Shown piece after piece: positions 1-5,278 of a stretch of 6,017 bases of DNA (position 1 is the stretch's first letter; every line of letters begins with the position of its first letter). The stretch comes from Helicobacteraceae bacterium (lineage in GTDB: Bacteria; Campylobacterota; Campylobacteria; Campylobacterales; Sulfurimonadaceae): positions 1 through 6,017 of the forward strand of contig JALWKG010000097.1 of NCBI GenBank assembly GCA_027081565.1, given 5' to 3'. Position numbers and translations under genes: made by a program. The notes beneath the pieces were generated by a model. The model was not told where the DNA came from. It ran no database searches and saw only the letters and a program-made list of their open reading frames with translations.

Positions 1-360
1 TATAGAGGAGACAAAGGGTACAAATATGAGCCTTATGAACTGTTTCTTGGTCCTAATATTGGTTTTTCTATGTTTGATGCACAGTTTAGACCTTTTATCA
101 GCATGGGTCTTGCTTTTGTTTATGGTGATCAAACAAATCTTAAAGCAGAGGCTCAAGGGTGGGGGAACTTCGCACCGCATTATAGTTTGGGTTTACAATA
201 TGAACCAAACATCTTAAATGGAGTAGGTGTTCGTGTGGCATATGAGCAAGATCTATACTTTTATCGTGTTTCAGATTCCGAAGATGCGCCTTATGAGATG
301 CAAAGAGAGTATTCCCAAACATCATCACTGCTTTATATAGGTTTGCAATACAAGTTTTAA
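1..360 (+). CDS. Outer-membrane beta-barrel protein, C-terminal part (5' truncated)
   Basis: The frame is open from the first base and gives 119 residues before the TAA stop, so the start and any signal peptide lie outside the window. The sequence alternates hydrophobic/aromatic and polar residues in short amphipathic strands (for example FRPFISMGLAFVYG and HYSLGLQYEP) separated by polar or acidic turns. It ends in GLQYKF, whose terminal Phe and alternating pattern match the C-terminal beta-signal recognised by the BAM complex. This supports an integral outer-membrane barrel, perhaps a small OmpA/OmpW-type barrel or porin-like protein, but the subfamily cannot be assigned from this fragment. 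No Cys is present, as is usual for barrels. The first in-frame ATG (position 70) falls inside strand-like sequence and is unlikely to be the true start. No clear hairpin terminator follows. Confidence 0.75.
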   Translation, partial: YRGDKGYKYEPYELFLGPNIGFSMFDAQFRPFISMGLAFVYGDQTNLKAEAQGWGNFAPHYSLGLQYEPNILNGVGVRVAYEQDLYFYRVSDSEDAPYEMQREYSQTSSLLYIGLQYKF

Positions 361-401
361 GATTACTACTTTTGTATAGCTCGGGTTCAACATTAATTCT
401 C

Positions 402-407
402 TATAAT
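402..407 (+). promoter_or_regulatory. Probable -10 box for the FTR-like gene
   Basis: A perfect TATAAT lies in the AT-rich spacer 24 bases before the start codon at 431, which would give a leader of roughly 15-20 bases. No convincing -35 hexamer sits 16-18 bases upstream (that region is GC-richer), which fits Campylobacterota sigma-70 promoters, known to rely mainly on the -10 box. It suggests separate transcription from the barrel gene that ends at 360. Confidence 0.5.
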
Positions 408-430
408 CGCAAAAATATTAGGAGCAGCAA

Positions 431-1051
431 ATGTTAAACATGATGATAGGTTTTTTCAAAGACTATTTTAAGTACAAAGAACCAGCTAAAAAGCAGCAGC
501 GCTGGATGGAGAAGTATTGTGAGCAGAACGACTATGCAATCAATCCGAGCTGGATGATGGCGACCAACCTCAAGAGTAACCTTTGTGAGATGGAAGAGAC
601 TTTTGGCAAGCGCTATTGCCCCTGTTTTGAGCCCTCAGGTGACAAAGAACTTGACAAAAAAATGATGTGTCCCTGTGAATTTGTCGAAGATGAGATCAAA
701 GAATATGGTACCTGCCACTGTGCACTTTTTGGACCGGCAGATCTCAGCAAAGAGGCGTGGAAAGCCTCTTCTCAGCGTCTTATGGATGAGTATCAGGTAC
801 CTAAAAATCTAAAAGATGGTGTCTTAGACACACGAGGGATGCCACTCGATCCGCGTCGCGGCATGATGATCCCCGACATGATGCACCAAGTGAAGTCTAC
901 GCTTAATGGTTATAAAGGTAAAGCACTTAAGGTTATTGTCGAAAGTGAACAAGAGGCTCTTAATCTCGAACAGATAGCAAAATACAGAGAGATCGGTTTT
1001 ACCAAAGAGGCAGGTGAAAATAGTATTGAGATTACACTAAATCTCAAGTAG
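431..1051 (+). CDS. Ferredoxin-thioredoxin reductase catalytic-subunit-like Fe-S protein with C-terminal TusA-like extension
   Basis: This 206-residue protein has the cysteine pattern of the FTR catalytic (beta) subunit: CPC at residues 63-65, CPC at 80-82 and CHC at 95-97. In characterised FTR, by position, C63, C80, C82 and C95 would bind a 4Fe-4S cluster and C65/C97 would form the redox-active disulfide that reduces a partner thiol protein, with H96 next to it. Extra cysteines are C30 and C52. Spacings are X14 and X12, unlike the X16 and X8 of plant/cyanobacterial FTR. Residues about 131-206 begin VLDTRGMPLDP and continue with helix, strand, helix, strand character, resembling a TusA/SirA-like domain but without its CPxP cysteine. 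There is no signal peptide, so it is probably cytoplasmic. The start at 431 is supported by AGGAG at 420-424 with a 6-base gap. No FTR variable subunit, thioredoxin or ferredoxin gene is in view, so its electron donor and target are unknown. Confidence 0.8.
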   Translation: MLNMMIGFFKDYFKYKEPAKKQQRWMEKYCEQNDYAINPSWMMATNLKSNLCEMEETFGKRYCPCFEPSGDKELDKKMMCPCEFVEDEIKEYGTCHCALFGPADLSKEAWKASSQRLMDEYQVPKNLKDGVLDTRGMPLDPRRGMMIPDMMHQVKSTLNGYKGKALKVIVESEQEALNLEQIAKYREIGFTKEAGENSIEITLNLK

Positions 1052-1059
1052 GATATAAT
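1031..1059 (+). promoter_or_regulatory. Candidate promoter of the cdsA-dxr-hydrolase-tsaD operon
   Basis: A perfect TATAAT at 1054-1059 is preceded by ATTACA at 1031-1036 (4 of 6 matches to TTGACA) at an optimal 17-base spacing. The -35 element lies inside the last codons of the FTR-like gene. Predicted transcription would begin near 1066, leaving a leader of about 50 bases before cdsA. Confidence 0.5.
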
Positions 1060-1070
1060 CACGATATCAA

Positions 1071-1090
1071 AAGACAGCTCTAATTGTCTT
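1071..1090 (+). other. Small hairpin in the cdsA leader
   Basis: AAGACA (1071-1076) and TGTCTT (1085-1090) form a perfect 6-bp inverted repeat around an 8-base loop, lying between the predicted start of transcription and cdsA. The 3' side is followed by AAAT rather than a T-run, so it is not a convincing terminator on the + strand. It could be a 5'-UTR structure or a weak terminator remnant of the upstream gene, and could also be chance in AT-rich DNA. Confidence 0.3.
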
Positions 1091-1114
1091 AAATCTAATC
1101 AATAGTGAAATAAT

Positions 1115-1879
1115 ATGGCATTGACAAAAATCTACACCGACCACAAAGAACGCATCGATACGGCAGTAATCTTGCTCGCAGTAGTGATCCTCATCGGGAT
1201 CTTCAACAACTTTTTACTCATTTGGGCGACTATGGGTGTCATATATCTGGTGGCTTTTCGTGAAGCCAATGCGCTGTTTGGGGTAGAGAAGAATAGTAAC
1301 ATCTATCTTGCCGGAGCGCTCTGGGCCGTTGCTGCGTTCTATCCTAAAGCGGATGATCTGTTTCTTATCGCAGCGCTTATAGTGGCAGCGATGTATGTTT
1401 ATGATCCGAAAAAAGAGGTCAAGTCGCTGTTGGGCTTTATCTACCCGACAGCGGGAATGCTCTTTATGCTTACGCTTTATGCAGACCATGGCATCTATGC
1501 GATCTTCTGGATGATCATGATCGTGGCGGGTACTGACATCGGTGCCTACGTCGTGGGTAAAAGCATCGGCAAGACAAAGTTCTCACCGACCTCTCCGAAC
1601 AAGACCCTCGAAGGGGTTCTTGGCGGGATCACGATTGGTATGATCTTTGGTCTGGTTGTTGGTGTTTATGAGGTCAGTGCCTGGAGTGCGATCATCATCT
1701 CCGCTGCAACGGCTGCGATCTCTGTTTTTGGAGACCTTTTCGAGAGCTTTTTGAAACGTAAAGCCGATGTTAAAGACAGTGGAAACTTCCTGCCTGGACA
1801 CGGTGGAGCGCTTGACCGTATTGATGGTTACCTTTTTGGTGCCGTTATGATGGTGGTACTGCTTAGAGGGTTGGCGTAG
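1115..1879 (+). CDS. cdsA: Phosphatidate cytidylyltransferase (CDP-diacylglycerol synthase)
   Basis: CdsA makes CDP-diacylglycerol from phosphatidic acid and CTP at the inner membrane, the branch point for phosphatidylethanolamine, phosphatidylglycerol and cardiolipin. The 254-residue protein is strongly hydrophobic, with membrane segments at about residues 16-48 (probably two), 64-95, 104-123, 126-147, 166-187, 190-206 and 238-252. The family signature is intact near the C-terminus: S211-x-L-K-R-K, D221, then PGHGG (227-231) and the metal-binding D234-R-I-D237. The other conserved block, D141-I-G-A-Y followed by SPNKTLEG (160-167), is also present. Length is slightly below E. coli CdsA (285). 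The ATG at 1115 is the natural start, but only a weak Shine-Dalgarno-like AGTGA lies before it. It is the first gene of a tight operon, with dxr beginning one base after its stop. Confidence 0.95.
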   Translation: MALTKIYTDHKERIDTAVILLAVVILIGIFNNFLLIWATMGVIYLVAFREANALFGVEKNSNIYLAGALWAVAAFYPKADDLFLIAALIVAAMYVYDPKKEVKSLLGFIYPTAGMLFMLTLYADHGIYAIFWMIMIVAGTDIGAYVVGKSIGKTKFSPTSPNKTLEGVLGGITIGMIFGLVVGVYEVSAWSAIIISAATAAISVFGDLFESFLKRKADVKDSGNFLPGHGGALDRIDGYLFGAVMMVVLLRGLA

Positions 1880-1880
1880 T

Positions 1881-2951
1881 TTGATCGTCTTAGGCTGTAC
1901 GGGCTCCATCGGGGTCAACACGCTTGCTATTGCTGAGAAATTTCATCTTCCAATTGATGTCTTAGTCGCGGGTACCAACCTTACCTTACTTAATGAACAG
2001 ATACAAAAACATCAACCTTCTATTATTGTTGTCTCTGATAGAGCAGATGTCTCTCAAGTCAAGCATCATGATGTACGCCAAGGTGACGAAGCGATTTTGG
2101 ATGCTATTGAAGAGGCTAAAGGGATGTTAGTCGTCAATGCTCTGGTAGGTTTTATGGGCCTCAAACCAACTTTAAAAGCTATAGAGTGTGGTAAAAAAGT
2201 GGCCTTGGCCAATAAAGAGTCTTTGGTGGCAGGTGGAGCGTTTATAGACATGTCTATGATCCAGCCTATTGACAGTGAACACTTTGGTCTTTGGTACCTT
2301 AACAGTACCGACCGTCCTATAGAACGTATGCTCATCACGGCGAGTGGTGGTGCTTTTAGAGACTGGCCACTCGAAAAGATACAAAGTGCTACCTTGGCAG
2401 ATACCCAAAAACATCCTAACTGGTCAATGGGTCAGAAGATCACCATAGACTCTGCTTCCATGATGAACAAGATGTTTGAGTTGTTAGAGGCACGCTGGCT
2501 CTTTGGTGAAGGTCAGTACGATGCCCTCATCGAGACCAAGTCACTCATTCATGCGCTCATAGACTATAAAGACGGCTCTACTACGGCACATTTTGCTAAA
2601 GCGAACATGCAACTGCCTATTGCTTACGCGGTGATGGGTAAGGCAGATGAGGCCATTTTAAAACCCATCAACCTTTTAGAAGTAGGCTCTTTAGAGTTCA
2701 GAGAGATCACTATAGATCGTTACCCTATATGGAAGATACGTGAAGAGCTTATTGCTAATCCTAAACGGGGTGTTGTGGTAAATGCGGCTAATGAAGCGGC
2801 AATAGAACTGTTTGTGGCAGGTGAAATAAGCTTTTTAGAGATCTCTGAACGTGTGATCACTGCTTTTGAAAAGTTTATAGATGAACCGAAAAGTATTGAA
2901 GAAGTATTTGTTTTAGACAGTACCGTTCGTGACTATATCAAGGCGATGTAA
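1881..2951 (+). CDS. dxr: 1-deoxy-D-xylulose 5-phosphate reductoisomerase, TTG start
   Basis: Dxr (IspC) converts DXP to 2-C-methyl-D-erythritol 4-phosphate with NADPH and a divalent metal, the committed step of the MEP isoprenoid pathway, in the cytosol. The 356 residues show the N-terminal NADPH motif LGCTGSIG (4-11), LANKESLV (109-116), metal ligands D131 and E133 in DSEHFGLW, SGGAFRD (155-161), the flexible loop HPNWSMG (178-184), and the substrate/metal block D190-S-A-S-M-M-N-K-M-F-E200. The start is TTG at 1881: an in-frame TGA at 1848-1850 and the lack of any ATG or GTG between leave TTG as the only reasonable start, and the Rossmann motif follows immediately. GAGGG at 1866-1870 inside the end of cdsA can serve as a ribosome binding site. 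The E. coli-type HPQS segment is replaced by IETKSLIHAL (217-226), close to what I recall of the Helicobacter protein. It follows cdsA by one base and overlaps the next gene by one. Confidence 0.95.
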   Translation: MIVLGCTGSIGVNTLAIAEKFHLPIDVLVAGTNLTLLNEQIQKHQPSIIVVSDRADVSQVKHHDVRQGDEAILDAIEEAKGMLVVNALVGFMGLKPTLKAIECGKKVALANKESLVAGGAFIDMSMIQPIDSEHFGLWYLNSTDRPIERMLITASGGAFRDWPLEKIQSATLADTQKHPNWSMGQKITIDSASMMNKMFELLEARWLFGEGQYDALIETKSLIHALIDYKDGSTTAHFAKANMQLPIAYAVMGKADEAILKPINLLEVGSLEFREITIDRYPIWKIREELIANPKRGVVVNAANEAAIELFVAGEISFLEISERVITAFEKFIDEPKSIEEVFVLDSTVRDYIKAM

Positions 2952-3499
2952 TGCGTAAAAAAGTACTGCTTTTACATGGTTGGGGTGGCAGTGACTACCC
3001 GCATTGGCAGTCGTGGCTGGCGGGAGAGTTGGCTAAAGATTATGGACAGGTCTCCTTTCCTCTTTTAGACAATCCTCATTTTCCGACTAAAAACAGATGG
3101 GTCAAACAGTTTAAAAAACTACTAAGTGAATTCCAACCGGACACAGTCATCTGTCATTCTCTGGCCAACACGGTCTGGTTTCATCTCTGTAACGAGGGTG
3201 AGATAAAGCGAGTGAAACGTCTCCTATTGGTCGCACCACCAAGATTGGACTTAGAACTAGAGACGATTAAGACATTTTTTCCGGTAGTAGTGCCAACAGA
3301 TTTATTTGCTGATGAAGTGATGTTAGTGACTTCTGACAATGACCCTTACATGACACCTGATGAAGCTAATGCTTTGCAAAAAGGTTTGGGTGTCGAGATG
3401 AAAGTTTTACATAAAGCCGGACATATCAATGCGGAGAGTGGTTATGGCGAGTGGCCGTGGGTGCTTGAGTACCTCAATCAAGAAAATGGAGAATCGTAA
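2951..3499 (+). CDS. RBBP9/YdeN-like alpha/beta serine hydrolase
   Basis: This 182-residue protein is a compact alpha/beta hydrolase of the RBBP9/YdeN (DUF1749-like small serine hydrolase) type. It opens with strand KKVLLLHG and the oxyanion-region HGWGGS (9-14), then the paired aromatic stretch DYPHWQSWL that is typical of this family. The likely triad is S70 in the nucleophile elbow ICHSLAN, D131 in SDNDPY, and H158 in AGHINAESGYGEWP. The elbow is CHSLA rather than GxSxG, a relaxed form also seen in parts of the family. VAPPRL (94-99) is another family-like block. There is no signal peptide, so it is probably cytosolic. The substrate is unknown; do not read a lipase or esterase function into it from position alone. 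Its ATG shares the last A of the dxr stop (TAATG), and its own stop directly abuts tsaD, so translational coupling is likely. Confidence 0.85.
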   Translation: MRKKVLLLHGWGGSDYPHWQSWLAGELAKDYGQVSFPLLDNPHFPTKNRWVKQFKKLLSEFQPDTVICHSLANTVWFHLCNEGEIKRVKRLLLVAPPRLDLELETIKTFFPVVVPTDLFADEVMLVTSDNDPYMTPDEANALQKGLGVEMKVLHKAGHINAESGYGEWPWVLEYLNQENGES

Positions 3500-4489
3500 A
3501 TGGAAAATGGGATGATCTTATCTATAGAGTCCTCTTGTGATGACAGTTCCATTGCGATCACTGACATAGAGACTAAAAAGCTAGTGTTTCATAAAAAGAT
3601 TTCTCAAGAACTTGAACATGCCGTTTATGGCGGGGTGGTTCCGGAGCTGGCTTCTCGTCTACATGCAGAGGCACTTCCTAAGATCTTAGAAGAGTGTGTG
3701 CCATATTTTCCAAAACTAAAAGCCATTGCTGTAACCAATGCTCCGGGTCTGTCAGTAACCTTGATCGAAGGGATTACGATGGCTAAGGCTTTGAGTGTCT
3801 CGCTAGAGCTGCCTTTGATCGCAGTTAACCATCTTAAAGGCCATATCTACTCACTGTTCATTGATAAAGAGACGGTATTCCCTCAAACGGTGCTTCTAGT
3901 CTCAGGTGGGCATACTCAAGTTGTAGAGGTTCAAGGTTTGGATGAGATGAAAACTGTTGCTTCTACCATGGATGACAGTTTTGGTGAGAGTTTTGACAAG
4001 GTCGCCAAAATGATGGGTCTGCCTTATCCGGGTGGACCTGTTATTGAGAAGTTGGCAAAAGAGGGTGATCCTAAACGTTATAAGTTCACCATACCACTGC
4101 AACAAAAAAAGATCTTTGCTTTTTCATATTCCGGTATCAAAAATGCAGTACGTTTAGCCGTTGAGGCAGGAAGTGAAGCAGATTATCCTGATATTGCTGC
4201 CTCTTTTCAAGAAGTGGCAAGCGAGCATTTGGTACGAAAGATCAAAAAGTACCTTGTAGAAAATCCTCCTAAAAACTTTGCGATAGTTGGTGGGGCAAGT
4301 GCCAACCTCTACTTACGTGAGAAGATAGAAGTGATGTTAAAGCCTTATGGTGCAAAGCTATATTTGGCAGAACTCACATACTGCTCTGACAACGCGGCTA
4401 TGATAGGACGTGTGGCAGTAGAGATGTATTTGAACAAGGATTTTACAGAGATCACGCAACTTCAAGCGACACCAAGAGCACCACTTTAA
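3500..4489 (+). CDS. tsaD: tRNA N6-adenosine threonylcarbamoyltransferase
   Basis: TsaD (formerly Gcp, once called O-sialoglycoprotein endopeptidase) transfers the threonylcarbamoyl group from TC-AMP to A37 of ANN-decoding tRNAs, working with TsaB and TsaE in bacteria. The 329 residues carry the ASKHA-fold landmarks: ILSIESSCDDSS (6-17), GGVVPELASRLHAE (44-57), the metal-binding H111-x-x-x-H115, SGGHT (135-139), DDSFGESFDKVAK (158-170), GLPYPGGP (173-180), the FSYSGIKNA block (208-216), GGASAN (264-269) and CSDNAAMIG (295-303) with metal-ligand-type D297. The length is normal. The start at 3500 is backed by GGAG at 3488-3491 with an 8-base gap; the alternative ATG at 3512 would start exactly at the conserved MILSIE, as I recall for related proteins, but has a poorer ribosome binding site. 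It is the last gene of the operon. TsaB and TsaE are not in this window. Confidence 0.95.
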   Translation: MENGMILSIESSCDDSSIAITDIETKKLVFHKKISQELEHAVYGGVVPELASRLHAEALPKILEECVPYFPKLKAIAVTNAPGLSVTLIEGITMAKALSVSLELPLIAVNHLKGHIYSLFIDKETVFPQTVLLVSGGHTQVVEVQGLDEMKTVASTMDDSFGESFDKVAKMMGLPYPGGPVIEKLAKEGDPKRYKFTIPLQQKKIFAFSYSGIKNAVRLAVEAGSEADYPDIAASFQEVASEHLVRKIKKYLVENPPKNFAIVGGASANLYLREKIEVMLKPYGAKLYLAELTYCSDNAAMIGRVAVEMYLNKDFTEITQLQATPRAPL

Positions 4490-4523
4490 AATACTCTTTT
4501 CCAAGCTTAAATAAAACTTGGCT

Positions 4524-4563
4524 AAATCGAACCTTAAAGTCGTTAAGAGAAGATTTTCGATTT
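4524..4563 (+). promoter_or_regulatory. Nested inverted repeats in the tpx leader
   Basis: An 8-bp perfect inverted repeat, AAATCGAA (4524-4531) and TTCGATTT (4556-4563), encloses a second one, CTTAA (4533-4537) and TTAAG (4543-4547). This lies in the 119-base spacer between tsaD and tpx. It might be an operator, a structured leader or chance in AT-rich DNA. I could not assign a confident tpx promoter; weak hexamers at 4543-4548 (TTAAGA) and 4567-4572 (TGTAAA) would place the 3' arm between -35 and -10. There is no T-run after the 3' arm that would make it a good terminator for tsaD. Confidence 0.35.
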
Positions 4564-4608
4564 CCGTGTAAACTTCCGACATAAAAATTAATAATACAGG
4601 AGCCCAAT

Positions 4609-5112
4609 ATGGCAACTACTAAATTCAAAGGTACAGAAGTAGAACTTCTAGGTACAGAAATCAACGTTGGCGACAAAGCCCCCGCAATCACAGTTGTAAA
4701 CTCAGACGGTCTAGGTGACGTAACAGTTGGTGGCGCATCAGGTAAAAAGCAACTAATCATCGTTGTTCCTTCACTAGATACTGGTGTATGTGCTACTGAG
4801 ACTCGTAACTTTAACGCTAAAGCAGCGGCACTTACAGATGTAGACGTAACTGTTGTTTCTCTTGACCTTCCATTTGCTGCTGGTCGTTTTTGTTCAGCTG
4901 AAGGAATCAACGATTTAACTGTTGCTTCTGACTTCCGTAACAAAGACTTCGCAAACGCTTATGGTGTACTTCTTGGTGGATCAGTTCTTGCTGGTGTAAC
5001 TTGTCGTGCTATCTTCGCAGTAAACGAAGAAGGTGTTGTAACTTACAAAGAGATCGTTCCAGAGATCACTGAAGAGCCAGAATACGATAAAGCACTAGCT
5101 GCAGTTAAGTAA
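4609..5112 (+). CDS. tpx: Thiol peroxidase (atypical 2-Cys peroxiredoxin)
   Basis: Tpx reduces hydrogen peroxide and alkyl hydroperoxides using thioredoxin. The 167-residue length is typical. The active-site motif is PSLDTGVC (54-61), giving the peroxidatic C61 with T58 and P54; the resolving cysteine is C95 in AAGRFCSAEGI, the position that forms the intramolecular C61-C95 disulfide in this subfamily. R133 matches the conserved active-site arginine. The blocks VGDKAP (20-25), SLDLPFA (84-90), ASDFRNKDF (106-114) and YGVLLGG (118-124) are diagnostic of Tpx rather than AhpC or BCP. An extra C132 stands directly before R133, where I recall Ala in E. coli and Helicobacter Tpx. Start at 4609 follows AGGAG (4598-4602) with a 6-base gap. 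Codon use is strongly biased: all eight Ile are ATC, all eight Asn AAC, all Arg CGT, which points to very high expression. It is probably its own transcription unit. Confidence 0.96.
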   Translation: MATTKFKGTEVELLGTEINVGDKAPAITVVNSDGLGDVTVGGASGKKQLIIVVPSLDTGVCATETRNFNAKAAALTDVDVTVVSLDLPFAAGRFCSAEGINDLTVASDFRNKDFANAYGVLLGGSVLAGVTCRAIFAVNEEGVVTYKEIVPEITEEPEYDKALAAVK

Positions 5113-5121
5113 TTTCGCTTA

Positions 5122-5143
5122 GAAGAGAGGTTTACTTCTCTTC
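5122..5143 (+). terminator. First hairpin downstream of tpx
   Basis: GAAGAGAGG (5122-5130) pairs with CTTCTCTTC (5135-5143) as a 9-bp stem with one G-U pair around the tetraloop TTTA, starting nine bases after the tpx stop. It is followed by ATTTCTCCTCT, which is pyrimidine-rich but not a clean T-run. It may be a 3'-end stabilising hairpin or the first of two tandem terminators. Confidence 0.55.
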
Positions 5144-5146
5144 ATT

Positions 5147-5176
5147 TCTCCTCTATACTGAGGAGATTCTTTCTTC
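5147..5176 (+). terminator. Second hairpin downstream of tpx, probable intrinsic terminator
   Basis: TCTCCTC (5147-5153) pairs perfectly with GAGGAGA (5160-5166) around a 6-base loop (TATACT), and is followed by the T-rich TTCTTTCTTCC. This is a better match to a Rho-independent terminator than the hairpin just upstream. Together they separate tpx from the next gene. Confidence 0.6.
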
Positions 5177-5220
5177 CAAACTTCCAACCAAAACTTTTCA
5201 TTTTCCTTTAAATTTACTCT

Positions 5221-5249
5221 GATACACTCATGACATTACAAATAATAAT
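5221..5249 (+). promoter_or_regulatory. Weak promoter candidate for the TIGR04219-like gene
   Basis: AATAAT at 5244-5249 (5 of 6 matches to TATAAT) lies 17 bases after GATACA at 5221-5226 (3 of 6 to TTGACA). It would give a leader of about 23 bases. The whole stretch from 5177 is AT-rich with several near-matches, so the exact box is uncertain, but a promoter is expected here because terminator-like hairpins precede it. Confidence 0.3.
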
Positions 5250-5278
5250 AGCATTGTCTATTTTTACTAAGGAAAAAA

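Noticed and set aside
26..217. Second + frame open reading frame with a hydrophobic start overlapping the barrel fragment
   Set aside because: It resembles a signal or membrane segment only because it reads the barrel gene out of frame; the other frame is open from base 1 and ends with a proper beta-signal.
1583..1921. Minus-strand open frame of 112 codons opposite cdsA
   Set aside because: Low-complexity basic translation without family resemblance; cdsA on the + strand has a full diagnostic signature.
2951..3499. Reading the hydrolase as a lipase or phospholipase because it is next to cdsA
   Set aside because: The family has no established lipid substrate and operon position alone is not evidence of substrate.
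4501..4521. Inverted repeat CCAAG/CTTGG after tsaD as a terminator
   Set aside because: Only five paired bases with an 11-base loop, and no T-run follows on either strand.
4452..4943. Minus-strand open frame of 163 codons opposite the tpx start
   Set aside because: It is antisense to tpx and the end of tsaD, shows no recognisable domain or ribosome binding site, and its openness follows from the codon bias of tpx.
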